Positions 1 through 10,654 of a stretch of 37,846 bases of DNA are shown one piece after another. Each line of letters opens with the position of its first letter. Position 1 is the stretch's first letter. The notes below the pieces were generated by a model that was given only the letters and a program-made list of their open reading frames with translations, had not been told where the DNA came from and made no database searches. The translations under genes were made by a program, and so were the position numbers. Source of the stretch: Priapulus caudatus (lineage: Eukaryota > Priapulida > Priapulimorpha > Priapulimorphida > Priapulidae); NCBI RefSeq assembly GCF_000485595.1, contig NW_014578252.1, positions 54,979 through 92,824 on the forward strand, written 5' to 3'.

Positions 1-1753
1 GCCTGACAGACATTCAACTTTGAAATCACGTGTGTTCTTGTGGCAGACATTTTCTTGCGGTTGCGGAATTCAGTGATAACTCACATCCGCGGGGAAAGAA
101 TTGTCCGATTTCACGCTGTGGGCATTTCGGTTTTACACAAAATCTCATTGGTTACGAGATATGAATATCCACAATTGGGGGAGAAAAAATTTGTAGACTG
201 AGGGTGGGACTTGGGTTTACATTTGTTTGTGTTTTCTGTCGTAACGTTGAAAAGTGTTCAGTGGTGCAGTAGAGATGGTGCATCTGCGTTTATTAACACT
301 ACTATATGAAAATATAAGTTACATGTATAACGAACTAATTAGAGTGTGGAAAAATTTATGGTGGCCATCTTGGAAAATGGCCGCCATTGTTGCCATGGGA
401 CAAATATGCGATGGCCCTATAGCCAAAAAATTTCCTTAGGGCATGCTCTAACAGTGTGCCAAAACTCATGCTTGTATCATAAAAATCACAATTCATTCAC
501 AAATCTGCCGGGCTATAGGGGTTGTGAGAGATGTGTAATGTATTCATCTCCAATTAGTATTAACACGGACAATAGTATAACTGGGTCAATCGCGAAATTG
601 GCAAAAGTTTATTTCACCTGCTCTAAATGACTATTAGTAATAATTTGTATCATATACATCATCTATACAAAATGTATTTCATCAAGTGGTGTGATGCTCT
701 TGAAGGTACATTTTCAATCGAAAGTGTTAGCAAAATTACCACTTGAATTTTATACAAGCGTATATATTTATAGAGAAAATGTTGCCGTTCAGTATGTGCA
801 GCACCATCACATATTTTTAATTTTAAAATGTAATGTCAACAAAAGGTGCCTTTCCCACCCACATATAAATGTGTAACTTACGTGAATTGCTTGATTAACA
901 TATCTAACTTAGGCAGATCTGCCTAACAAGCATGCTAATGTAACCTAGGAGACTAGAACGGTACGAACGGGAACGCCAAAACGGTTACGTCACTGCCTCT
1001 GGCCACCGGTCAAGTATGGGACGGAACTTATACCTACATAGTACGACTGACCTAGTGGAGGGAGAACAAAAGCAGCTTAAACAATAAACAAAGGGAGACG
1101 ACGGGTACGCCTGTCGACCTAAGGCACTAAGGTCGGCCGCGGACGTCGGGCAGATAAATAAAGCGAAGGTAACAGAGTAAAGATATAGAGAGTGTGCTAG
1201 GACCAGCCGAGACGAGGCGGGCCGAGACGGCTCCGACGAGATGGCATGTATACGTAACTATGGTTTTTCTTGGTATGTTAGTTTTGATTGTACAGACTGT
1301 TTAGATTGTTGTTAGAGGAAATAATATAGAGTTCGGTCGTGATAGTATTGCTGGTTAGTAGTATAGGTTAGCGGGGTTATGAGTATATATGTCGCGGGGA
1401 TGGATTAAGCGGGACGTAGCTGTTCACAACGGTAGCAACAGCGCTTGTAGGCAAGCGCTGGGTAGTCCTTAGAATCCATGACGAATTTATAACGATTGGG
1501 GTGTTGAGAGCGAAGTGTACTGTGATGGAGAGATATTAATTAATAAATGTTATGCTTGTAAGGATTATCTAAATTACTGTGTTGCGTTGTCTATCACGTC
1601 CTGGTTGTTATATCCTCGAGCGGGGTTATTCCTTCGCAAGGTGCTAAAACATAAATACGATCACGCCGTCGCGCGGGGCTTAATTAAAGAAGCACGCGGT
1701 GACACTAATGTTGATTAACAGGTTTAGGAGATTTTAAACCTGCATCAACAAAG
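1..1753. other. no recognisable gene
   Basis: I see no supported gene here. The ORFs are short, lack recognisable domains and look like chance reading frames. A more GC-rich patch lies at about 940-1245 in otherwise AT-rich DNA. A plus-strand frame at 1515-1718 has mixed composition (Cys-rich start, basic end) and could be a fragment of the same decayed element as the next entry, but I cannot show it. Confidence 0.5.
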
Positions 1754-2046
1754 GAGCGTCGCTTCATTGCATGGCAGACCTGGGACCTACTCAGGATAGC
1801 AGTGTTTTGGTTTTAAAGGATTAAGCGAGGACTTCTTCTCCAGACATGGCCAGGCATTTTATGCCACCGCTACGCGTAAACGGTAGTGCAATCGAAAGTT
1901 TATTTTCAAGGCTAAAGGCCTACTCTGGGAGAAAATTAACAAGTATTAGTTATAAAACCTCACGCAAGAGCATCATTATACAGGACCATGAAAAACATCC
2001 CAGTGTGGAGGGTTACCGAGATGTACCACACGAATTTCTCGAATAA
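1754..2046 (+). pseudogene. possible DNA-transposase C-terminal fragment
   Basis: Two neighbouring frames read like the end of an animal DNA transposase. From 1754 there is a short aromatic block (RRFIAWQTWDLLRI). After a stop and a frame change, a second block starts near 1843 (NGSAIESLFSRLK, then a Gly/Lys-rich loop and SYKTSRKS) and ends at the stop at 2044-2046. The second block resembles the C-terminal helix region of transposases in which a Phe-Phe/Leu-Phe-Ser-x-Leu-Lys helix precedes a glycine loop. The frame break and short length show it is dead. The family assignment (P-element/THAP9-like or another DDE transposase) is a guess. Confidence 0.3.
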
Positions 2047-3598
2047 TACATATTAAAATATACATACACGCTCCCAACCAAATCAACAGCGGTCCTCTAA
2101 TCAACTGTGAGGATGGCACCCCCCATTATCAGCACATTGCCCCATGTCACCCTTAAGCATCTCTTGATGCCTAGAACCTGTCTTCACTACCGATTAACAA
2201 CTTACTGCTAAATAGCTCGCAATGCTTGAGTATGTCTCTGCTACAAACATCAATATGCCTGCTCGTCCACCAATTTCTTACTAGATAAGCAAGTACGGAA
2301 AACCACTACTCTGTGCTACTAAATGCACCATGAAACTAGTTATCTAGTATTTTAGATCGTACATGTATAACACATATACTACACTTGTATGGTTTCATGT
2401 TTTGTCTTTACTTACTTTTATAAGGGTTTTTCCATACGATGACAGCCCTCGTTCACATGCATGTAAGCGGACTGTCCTGTCAATGCTTCTCAGCCAAGGT
2501 AGCATAACTCGCTGAGGTATTAATAGACCACCTCGGTCATGCAGCGCTAGTCCATGTGGCAATTCTCCCTGTTATTTTTGTCTTTTTGTTCTGACACCAG
2601 CAATTGATGAAGTACACTTGGTACATAGTGGGGCTTTACATTAGTGTTTTGTGAGTACAGGAGACCATTGCGAGGTTTTCCAGACCAACTTGAAAAATTA
2701 ACCCCACAGGGAAATTTGAGTGTCTTAGTCATACGTTTGTCTAGGACGATTATGTGTCCATCTGTCTTTCTTTTGTATAAATACGCCATCTAGTGAGTAA
2801 CATCGTTTGCACATGCGCAAAAATGCAGCGCATGCACAGTTAGTAGCCTGCCTCGTTTTGGTGCTCAACTTCAAGATTGATGTGACGACCAAGGTCAGTA
2901 ATTTTTTAGCCATTCAAATGATTCATTATGCCTAAATCTCTATTTTGAATATCTCAAAATGTAATATATAGGTAAAGTTTGTAGTACCCATTGTATATTG
3001 CAATGTTTCGAATTTTTCAACCTAGTCAGGGCTCGACACTAGCGCTGGCGAAATGGCCCGGGGCCAGTAAAACTGAACGTCGGGCCAGCAGAATTCCAGA
3101 AATGCTAAATTTTGGTGGCCCGATGGGGCCACTAAACTTTCCAAGTGACTATATGAGAAAAAGTTTCATTTTCTTACGTGAAAATCTTGTGCGTGTGTAC
3201 GTACGGTATGCGTGCATGTATTTGTGCAACTACAGCGTGTGTGTACGTGACTACGCATACGTGTACATGAGCCGCGATAGCTAGAACAATACGAGACAAT
3301 AGTTACAATACAATGCGCGTGACCGCTGCAATATGGTGTGATGCGATGTATGCATACTATACGGTAGTTTGGGTCTCGTGTGCGAGAGAACTTTACGCGT
3401 AAACATATAATTCGAGTCATCTGCATATAAAGCGAATGCGTGTCTTTTCTGTTCTAGTTTCTGTTTGTGTTCCTGGAACAGTTAGCATTCGTCATTGGTC
3501 CAGTGCATTGTAGCGCGCAGTGAAATAAATCGATATAATAACACACAAACAAGACATTAAAGGGATCACACGACAGTGATATATCTAAGAATAGTATT
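2047..3598. other. no gene; one repeat-like patch
   Basis: Nothing coding is supported. At about 3025-3135 there is a GC-rich patch with repeated GGCCC/GGGCC words (for example tggcccggggccag, gggccag, ggcccgatggggcc) that looks like an interspersed repeat. A related gggcaag...ttgcccgcc patch occurs at about 18,122-18,180. The purine/pyrimidine-alternating stretch at 3170-3290 gives spurious ORFs on both strands. Confidence 0.5.
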
Positions 3599-4216
3599 TG
3601 TGGAAAGTGTGACAAACTCATCACTAGTACCGTAAAATCCTTGAGGTGTGAATTCTGTCGTGTTTGGTACTGTGTGCCCACATGTTCAGCTGGATTGGCT
3701 GAACCGATGTACGACTTCTTAATCGAATATCCTTGTGAGTTTTCACTGGTTTTGTGAAAAATGCAATGGCAATGCAGTTGACACTTTGAACCTTATTAAC
3801 AACATGAAGCAGAAACAAAACGAGTTTGAGATGAGAATAGAAAAAGTCGAAACAGCTATGGTAAACCTCAGCACGGAAGTGAAGCAGACAGTTCAAAGCG
3901 AGGTCAAAGAAGCTCTAGATTCAGAACGAAGACGTTGCAATGTTATAATTAGCGGACTACCCGAGAAGTCTGACTCCAGTGACGAGAGTATTGTCAACGA
4001 ATTGATCCGGGAAGCCTTAAAGCTGAACGTGGAGATAAAAGATTTGCTGAGACTAGGAGAGCAGAAACCTGACCGAATCAGATATCTGAAGTTGGTACTT
4101 AAGGACCGAGATGACTGGCAAAGGATACTACAGAGTGCTAAACGACTAAAATCGTATGAAAAAAGGGTTGCAAGCAGCACTGTTAATTCGTACGACAAAT
4201 GTATATCCAAGTTCAA
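3599..4216 (+). pseudogene. LINE ORF1 remnant (PHD-type finger, coiled coil, RNA-binding region)
   Basis: The 5' part (3599-3730) encodes a PHD-like zinc finger: CGKC, then CEFC, then WYC...C. Its last pair, FHWFCEKC, lies in another frame starting at about 3735, so one frameshift sits near 3730. The frame from 3735 continues with a charged heptad-like stretch (about residues 20-60, NNMKQKQNEFEMRIEKVE) and then a domain with NVIISGLPE and a terminal RILQSAKRLK segment. This finger, coiled coil and RRM-like order is typical of ORF1 of CR1/L2-type non-LTR retrotransposons, which binds the element RNA. The frame degrades after 4200. No ORF2 (endonuclease/reverse transcriptase) follows. A near-identical but noisy copy lies at 19,337-19,740. 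Confidence 0.8.
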
Positions 4217-4660
4217 AGTTCAGTCATGCAAATATAAGTATTGTTACTATTGTATTTGACATTTATACTTGCAATACAAATTGCAAAATCCATATGCAAG
4301 TTCTTATCTTAGTTATACAATACATGTATATATTTCGGATATCTGTATTATAGGCTACCTGATCACACATTGCTACTCCAACTTAGTCACTTTAAGCAGG
4401 ACTTCAACAATCATTTATTATCCTTACGTACATGTATGGTGCTAATTCACATTACACTTGATCACAGTTTATCTAGTCATTCTGACTTATTATTATTATT
4501 GTTTTTTTTAGCCTTTTTATCACATATATCTAGTCATTCTGACTAATTGTGAGCTGGATACATCGCAATTTGATGTCAAATGGTATTAGCTGAAGAAAAA
4601 AAAAAATTAACAACAAACCATGGATAGATTACATTGAAAACTAACAGTTAGTGTTGATTA
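4217..4660. other. no gene; short direct repeat
   Basis: AT-rich spacer. A 22-bp direct repeat, tatctagtcattctgact[t/a]att, occurs at 4470-4491 and 4527-4548. Nothing else is recognised. Confidence 0.55.
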
Positions 4661-5963
4661 ATGACAAAGGTCTCCGGTGCCACGGTGCGGAGCATCTCCA
4701 CCGTCATAAGGGCCTTCCTCATCCAGCCAGGCCCCAAATTCATGGAGCTGGAAAGATACATCGAGGGTGCCTGCACAGGTATCCGACTGGAATACACTCA
4801 GGAGAAGCGCAACAGCTTCATGTGCCAGGTAAATACTATTTAAAGCAAACAAGCTCAATGGCAAACCAAAATTGGGTCTCATCATATGGATTGAAATCAG
4901 ATTCATATGGGAACTGGTGCCAGTGATTAGCCTTAAATAATCAAGTAATTAGCGAGCAATTATTATGACACTGGGTCACAGACACTGCAGTGTTTACATA
5001 CATCTGCATTCAGTAAAAAATGAGACGTGCCTCTCTTTTTTCAGGTGTTCCAGCCATATATTGAACATTTGTTGCGGCAGCTGGAGGACCAGTTCCCTGA
5101 CCTGGCCATCCTAAGCAAGCTGACCGTCATGGACCCAGCAGGGATTGACCACCCTGAGGATGCCGACTATATGGCTACCTATGGGGATGAGCAGATCGAT
5201 GTAAGTTGAACAACATACAAACCTGGCCTGCTAGAAATTACATGCCTGATAATTCCTGATAGATACATGTTTTATACCTTTCACAGATTTGCTAATAAAT
5301 TTATCCACATGGTGGTTTGATGACAATAATTATCTATTATTTAAATTGTTGTTCTTTGTCTCTCTATGTCAGGATCTAGTACAACATTTCACAAATCTGG
5401 ATGGGGAAGCCATGCGCCGGGAGTGGCCAGTCGTGCGGCAGATGTTGACGGAGATGAGGCCAGCCACACTGCAACATGCCCTATCCCAGCTTGCCACCCT
5501 ACACAGCCAGACACTGCCAAATTTCCACAAGCTAGCTACCATCTCTTTGGTGCTTGCTGCCTCCTCAGCTGGTTAGTAGTTTCTGCTAACACTGGCAAAC
5601 ATATATACAGCTTTGTTTGTGAGAAAATTTGACTTGTACATGCCTAGCAGCTAAGCTGGGGGTTAGAGATAAATAGGTTCAACTTAAAAGTGTGGTGAAA
5701 ATGGTATAACCTGTCTTTAGCAGCAATACAAAAAACTTCATGTGGCCCACTTTAACCCGATTCATTTTGTTTCAGACTGTGAGCGGGGATTTTCACACAT
5801 GCGCATAGTGAAAAACTACATGAGGAACAGGCTGAGTGAGTCAGCTTTGGAGGCGCTGCTGCTACTGGCAATTGAGGGGCCACCTCGGCAAGAATTTCCA
5901 TTCGACCAGGCAGTTGACCGTTGGGCTGCCATGCGCCAGCGTCGAGTAGATGTGACAAAGTAG
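4661..5963 (+). CDS. hAT-transposase-like protein, C-terminal four exons (spliced)
   Basis: Four exons join in frame with consensus splice sites: (start at or before 4661)-4828, donor GTAAAT, phase 0; 5045-5200, donor GTAAGT, phase 0; 5373-5571, donor GTTAGT, phase 1; 5776-5963, ending TAG. The last exon carries the hAT C-terminal dimerisation signature: CERGFSHMRIVKNYMRNRLS, then ALEALLLLAIEGPP. Exons 2-3 are the helical region before it. The organisation resembles ZNF862/ZBED-type hAT-derived host proteins, in which this domain mediates dimerisation. The upstream exons (BED finger, catalytic Asp residues) are not visible; an in-frame stop at 4655-4657 limits the first block, so its true start may be an acceptor near 4669. 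There are no frameshifts or stops across four exons, unlike most of the window. It could be a domesticated gene or an intron-bearing hAT element. Confidence 0.75.
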
Positions 5964-5995
5964 AGTCACAGTTCCTGCTTATTGCAGTTGATGTC

Positions 5996-6001
5996 AATAA
6001 A
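5996..6001 (+). other. poly(A) signal AATAAA
   Basis: A canonical AATAAA lies 33 bases after the hAT-like stop codon, which fits a short 3' UTR for that gene. Confidence 0.55.
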
Positions 6002-6214
6002 TGATACAACCATTGCCTTGTGTTATGTTCATTTTTATGTACTTACCCGAAAAAATTACAAGTTGCCTTCAAGTTCTCCCATAGTTACCCCATTAACCCT
6101 AAGTTTTAAAAATACAAAAAATATAACAAATTACACACCAGATCAGAGAAAACAAATCAACTCAAACATGTCCCAAAATGCCTCAGAATGCACCACAGAG
6201 CATCTAAGACCTCA

Positions 6215-6330
6215 AAATTTTCTCGGGGGGGTACCCCCTAACCCCCATGGTTTTCGCTCGCTGCGCTCGCGCTGACCTTTCCCCCCCGTTTGAGTTTCAT
6301 CCTGGGGCAAACCCTGTTTAAGATGGCACA
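6215..6330 (+). repeat. interspersed GC-rich repeat, copy 1
   Basis: G/C homopolymer-rich block ending in gtttgagtttcatcctgggg and then aaccctgttt. A second, diverged copy ends at about 22,400 with the same tail (gtttcaatttcatcctgggg, aaccctgtt). It is noncoding; the class is unknown. Confidence 0.5.
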
Positions 6331-6363
6331 CACGCATAAATAGCTATGCAGGGAGACGAAGCC

Positions 6364-6587
6364 TAACTTTCTACCGCATAGTGCCGCTGCTAAGACGCGA
6401 AGCAGACGTTGTCAAGCTGCACCAACAGCTTGTGACCGAGGAACAAGTAGTCATGGACCAACGCCGCCACACAAAACACGTAGAAGGAATGCTTCCCAAC
6501 TACTGGGAGAAGTATGCAGCTATGGAAATGACTGCCTCACAGCTACTTAAGGCTTGTAGTGCAATATATGGGCCATCAAATGATTAA
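6364..6587 (+). CDS. hypothetical protein fragment
   Basis: An open frame (first Met at 6381, stop 6585-6587) encodes about 68 residues, rich in Gln, Glu, Arg and Met (for example KLHQQLVTEEQVVMDQRR), with predicted helical character. An AG just before 6365 could be a splice acceptor, so this might be a terminal exon of a larger gene. I do not recognise a family. It could also be a chance ORF; codon use looks protein-like but the block is short. Confidence 0.3.
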
Positions 6588-6669
6588 GTCTGGATGTCAG
6601 TAGTTAGTGCGTGTGGCTGACCATGCATGCATACATGTAGCACACTGTTTATTTTACGTGTATGTTTCA

Positions 6670-6702
6670 TTCTCTCTAACTCTCTATCTAATTCGCTCCC
6701 CA

Positions 6703-6733
<31 letters not shown>

Positions 6734-6790
6734 TCTCTCTTTTGCTAGCTCTCGCTCATTCTCTAGGTCTTTCTCCCTCTCGTATCTCTC
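6670..6790 (+). repeat. CT-rich low-complexity tract
   Basis: Imperfect (CT)n/(TCTC)n microsatellite. The hydrophobic Leu/Ser ORFs over it are artefacts of the repeat. Confidence 0.8.
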
Positions 6791-7025
6791 TTGCTATCTT
6801 ACAAATTTGTTACCCAATGTTTGCAATGTCTACAATGCATTCTTCTGTAGATTTTTGTACATGTATGTTATGTATAAATAGAAATTTGGAAGTCAAGCAA
6901 AATATCTCTCTCGTTTTACTATTGTCAATGATGTCACAGTGTACTGTCAACCCTCAAGTATAGAGGCGACACAGCAAATTTAACATTGCCAGTGACCATC
7001 ACGAGTTAGTACTTTGAAAATAATA

Positions 7026-7065
7026 AAAGTTTAGGGGCAAAGCTCAAAGTTTAGGGGCAAAGCTC
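7026..7065 (+). repeat. perfect 20-bp tandem duplication
   Basis: The unit aaagtttaggggcaaagctc occurs twice head to tail (7026-7045 and 7046-7065) with no mismatch. Confidence 0.9.
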
Positions 7066-7382
7066 TGTCAGACATATGGGATGAACCACCATCGATATTC
7101 GTTTTCGCCTAAATTAACACAAAAATTGTGCTCCACTATCCATCTAGGTGCATCTAGATGTTTCTGAGAGTTTTAAGTGTTAGATTGCATGAATTGGTTA
7201 ATTTTCATATTAGTGGTAAAAATGTATCAAAGTTTTGGAATTGTAATAGGATAATCATAGAACTGTAAAACCGTAGTGATTTCACTGGTTATGGAATTAT
7301 AACTATTCTAAAAACTGGTCGCTTTTCAATGAATATTAACATAAATTTTTACTTCCTTAGAGTGAGTGCATGAGGATTGAGG
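7066..7382. other. no gene
   Basis: AT-rich sequence in which I see no coding frame or known repeat. Confidence 0.5.
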
Positions 7383-7423
7383 AGTGTGAATTTTTATCAC
7401 TGCCAGTGATAAAAATTCACACT
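7383..7423. repeat. perfect 41-bp palindrome
   Basis: Two 20-bp arms (7383-7402 and 7404-7423; left arm agtgtgaatttttatcactg) are exact reverse complements around a single C at 7403. It would form a hairpin with almost no loop, or a cruciform. No terminator or transposon context is apparent. Confidence 0.9.
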
Positions 7424-7513
7424 CATCCACTGTCTCTAACAGGAGCACTGTGACACTGGGTCATTAAATGGCAATATGCTAGCCTGACGAGGCTGTGCGA
7501 CTGATTGTCTATA

Positions 7514-7604
7514 CAATACATGGTCTTGTAACCCTAGCAAGACCGTTTCTTGGACACCGTTGCCACCTTCCGACACTATCCAAAACTATGCCGCCGTCAC
7601 ATAC
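7514..7604 (+). repeat. two-part interspersed repeat, order A-B
   Basis: Part A (about 7519-7554, around tagcaagaccgtttcttgg) is followed by part B (about 7563-7604, around ccttccgacactatcc and atgccgccgtcacatacac). Both parts recur at 14,029-14,107 in the opposite order B-A and in the same orientation, as expected if both derive from a larger repeating unit. Confidence 0.7.
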
Positions 7605-7639
7605 ACCCCTCTTTTGAGGAGATGTGCCCCACGTTGGGG

Positions 7640-8073
7640 GATGCTGAGTTAGGAGCGGGATCACGTGTTGACATGGGTTTGCCTGCAGCACCTGGCGTCC
7701 AGGCTCCAGAACCAGAAGTCCTGCTGTTCCACTTCATGAGGAGAGACAAGCTGATGCTGCCCGTGAAGAAGAAGAACACGACGAACAAGATGATGGTGCA
7801 GAGTTCGTACCACTTGCCTTGCACGTTGACGGTCACCTAGATGACCCACCGCTGGATGAGCATCACCCTGAATAACTCATTCAGCTGGCAGAGGAAGCGC
7901 TGATCGAGGCCGCTCCAGAACCATGCGTGACAAGAAGCGGACGTCGTGTCATTGCTCCCGCCTACTTGGACGATTATGTCCGACACATGAAGCTGTACAG
8001 CGACGCGACCCGCACACCGAAGCGATGGCGGATGTCCCGACGGAGGACAACACTTAGACTCGAGGCTTACTAG
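7640..8073 (+). pseudogene. Ty3/gypsy-type integrase C-terminal tail
   Basis: In one frame (7921 and every third base, stop TAG at 8071-8073) there is an acidic linker (AREEEEHDEQDD) and then the basic tail TRSGRRVIAPAYLDDYV. The linker followed by an R-x-SGR-x-V-x-P-x-x-L-x-D-Y motif is the usual end of gypsy-type integrases in animals. An in-frame TAA at 7873-7875 and frame changes further upstream show decay. The integrase catalytic core is not present. This is on the opposite strand to the gypsy element at 9.0-12.1 kb, so it is a separate insertion. Confidence 0.5.
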
Positions 8074-8141
8074 ACGCCACGAGCACGCGATTGCGTAAAT
8101 GAGGCGTTGGTGTTTGACGCATTTCATGATTTTGTGGAACA

Positions 8142-8281
8142 TGGCAGGGTAGCTGCTTTCTTTTGTAACGTTTACCGCTGGGCAGTTGCCCCTTGTTTTT
8201 AGCAGATCGTGTAATTTTGTGTTCAGTATTTTGTATTCCGTGGACAGTGGCAGGGTAGCTGCCTCCTGTTGTAATGTTACC
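8142..8281 (+). repeat. pair of ~35-bp direct repeats
   Basis: tggcagggtagctgc plus a pyrimidine-rich tail and gtaa[c/t]gtt[t]acc occurs at 8142-8176 and 8248-8281. The pair lies just after the integrase tail, where that element's 3' untranslated region or LTR would be. No LTR ends were identified. Confidence 0.65.
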
Positions 8282-8367
8282 ATTTCTCACAAAGTTCTTT
8301 GCTATATATGAAGATTGTGTCCAAGCCAAGAGCTTCTACCTGCCGGCAGCAAAACCTAGAGTGGAGG

Positions 8368-8967
8368 ATGGATCTCACCCAGACTATGATGGATGAGATA
8401 ATGGCGAGCTTTGACTTGCAGGCAGTGGCAACCGTCGACCCCAATGACTTTGTGGTTCGGCATGTGACTCGAGGGTGTACCGGGCGCTGTTCCTGAGGAA
8501 CTCTGTCAACTTGAGCGTGGTCGAGAGGACCATGGTGGTTGTCTCAGCCACGGTGGTTAAGAACCGCAGAAGGATCCTGGCATCTCTCAACCGGTTCGCG
8601 TCGGCGCCCTGGCACACCAACGTCAGAGACTACTTCAGGTCCTCTCCTGTCAGTACACCATGGAAGAGACAGAGAGGTTGTTCTCCGTAATCCACATACC
8701 ATCGTGCGTCCCGTTTCTTGCCGCGAGTGCCTGGCGGATGACCCAGCTGCCGCCAAACCAAACCGTGGCCAAGGTGGTGGCGAATCTCTGGGCTGCGCAA
8801 TTCAACCTGGATCCCACCCTTCTGGCCCAGCAGAAGGCGTGGGAGGAAACCTTCTGGACTGACGAACGAAGTACTGGAGAACGAAGGCCTCCAACAACTA
8901 CCTCGCGGCTACCGGCGTCAACGGCACTTACTACGCTTTGGACGCCTTCATGCCACTCGATGGCTGA
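8368..8967 (+). pseudogene. unrecognised coding block broken by three frameshifts
   Basis: An ATG at 8368 opens a frame that reads well to about 8470 (MDLTQTMMDEIMASFDLQ). Protein-like sequence then continues in the next frame at about 8470-8655 (SVVERTMVVVSATVVKNRRR), a third at about 8655-8865 (PFLAASAWRMTQLPPNQTV, then AWEETFW), and the first again at about 8868-8964 (NNYLAATGVNGTYYALDAF), ending at TGA 8965-8967. GC content and codon use are higher and more protein-like than in the surroundings. I do not recognise the family. A structural or nucleoprotein-like gene of viral origin, or an unknown transposon gene, are both only possibilities. Each frame change is in the same direction (loss of one base or gain of two). 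Confidence 0.4.
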
Positions 8968-9004
8968 CCCTGGCCATCTGATGGTGCAAGCGCTGTCGCT
9001 CAAA

Positions 9005-9421
9005 CTCCGTGTTTCCTACTACGCCTACTCCGACGTATCTTGTGACGGGAAAACACTGTCAGTAAGGGATTATTGGTGCAGATCTGGGAACCCCTAGAGT
9101 CTAACACCACTCCATTCACATCATTGTATGTGGAGGCCTGGGAAACCCTAGCATTTACCACCTGCTCATTCGTCTTAACATCATCCGACGGAAGAATGAC
9201 AAATAGTGCTTTGATAAGATCCCCCAATTTCTTTTGTTCGGTCGGATGTCTGCGGCTCATGCCATCTGCATTCCCATTATTCACGCCGGGCCGGTACTGG
9301 ATTTCGATGTCGCCCCATGTGCTTAACTCATTCATCTAGCGTGTCCTTTTCTGTGTGACATCAGCGTCCCAGCGGATTTTGGTCCGTTGCAGCAGTGGCT
9401 TATGATCGGTAATAATGGTGT
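9005..9421 (-). pseudogene. gypsy RNase H remnant
   Basis: Just downstream of RT the other frame has TDHKPLL (around 9400-9375) and, in the frame 9335-9000, the end of the domain IQYRPGVNNGNADGMSRR. In gypsy Pol the RT thumb is about 100 or more residues from TDHKPLL. Here they almost touch, so most of the RT-RNase H connection and the first catalytic part of RNase H is deleted. A stop lies near 9340 between the pieces. Confidence 0.7.
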
Positions 9422-10618
9422 CTAAGCTCCATCCCACACAAAGGGTATATGCTTCTCCGTGAGCTGGATCATGGACTTGGCAATCTTTGCAAATCCCTCC
9501 ACGAAAGGACGATAGTACGAAGCCAGGCCGACGAAACTATGTACCTGCTTCACCGTCTTCGGCACGTACCAGTCCTTTATCTTCTGGATGTTAAATTGAT
9601 CCGGTTTGATTTCAAGTCGGCTCACGTGGTGTCCGAGAAAGATGATCTGGTCCTTGCAGAGATGACACTTGCTGGGCTGGAGCTTCAATCTGGCCTCATG
9701 TAGGCATTGGAAGACCTCTTCTATGACCTCAAGATGCTCATCAAATGTTTTCGTGAAAATTGCCAGATCATCAAGATACGTCAGCATGACCTTCCAGCTC
9801 ATGCCAGCGAATGCCAACTCCATCAATCTCTGGAACAGCGGAGGTGCATTACAGAGCCCATAGGGAAGTCTCTTGAAACAATACAATACAAGTTCATCCC
9901 AATCGAGAAGGCCGTCTTGTCTCGATGGTCCTTGTTGACAGGGACTTGCCAGTAACCAATGGTCGTCAAGATTGCTGAAGAATACAGCACCCGACATGGA
10001 TGCTAGTGAGTCATCAATCATGGGCAGAGGGTGGGCATCCTTTCTGGTAACAGCATTTAACTTCCAGTAATCCACACAAAACCGGAACGCACCAGACTTC
10101 TATTTCACTAGGACCACTAGAGATGACCAGGGACCGGAGCAAGGCTCCACAACCCCATCTTCCAACATATCACGCACTTGCTCCTCCAACTCGTCCCGCA
10201 AGTGGAAAGGAACCCTACGTGGTGCCTGCTTGATAGGTTAGGCATCTCCTGTCTCAATACGGTGCTCCACGAGATCCGTGAATCCTCGATCGTTTGGTGT
10301 TTTACTGAAAACGCTATTGTATTTCTTCAAGAGGGACTTCAGACATGGCATCTGGCCCTTCTTGAGTTTACACACAGACAAATCAACAGAGGGAATCCCT
10401 TTGCTGTCGACTGCCTCTGTTTCGCTACCTTCTTCGCCCTCTGGTTTGTATTCTTCTATTAGCTCATACGTGCGTCTCACCGTGTTGGATTGTGAACCTC
10501 CCAGACAATGGAACTCTCCGAGACACGTACGCTTGCCAATTCCGAGCGGCTCTGGTCCCGGATTCATAATCCGCACTGCAATAAACGAATTTGCCACCAT
10601 TGCCACGATACGGGACAC
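9422..10618 (-). pseudogene. gypsy reverse transcriptase
   Basis: The N-terminal link is open at 10,618-10,238. The next part, about 10,237-10,076, has an in-frame stop near 10,099. The main frame 10,075-9422 carries the palm and thumb: PLPMIDD, the motif-A region SNLD, LPYGLCNAP, the catalytic YLDD at residues 100-103 (9778-9767), then FLGHHVS and the thumb segment VGLASYYRPF. Between about 9965 and 9893 the frame is locally wrong: residues after SNLD are out of phase and return to phase before the LPYGL block, so two compensating small indels are implied. These include the motif-A surroundings needed for activity. Confidence 0.85.
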
Positions 10619-10654
10619 GATTATTCTTGGGGGTTGCTGGGTTCTAAGATCCCT

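Noticed and set aside
2991-3426. ORFs on both strands with many Cys/His/Thr residues
   Set aside because: These are explained by alternating GTGTGTACGT-type and GGCCC repeat words; no domain pattern.
6607-6963. Hydrophobic Leu/Ser-rich ORFs that look like membrane proteins
   Set aside because: They are translations of a CT microsatellite in several frames.
8544-9003. Minus-strand ORFs opposite the unknown 8.4-9.0 kb block
   Set aside because: These are shadows of GC-rich plus-strand coding. The plus strand starts at a sensible ATG and gives more protein-like composition.
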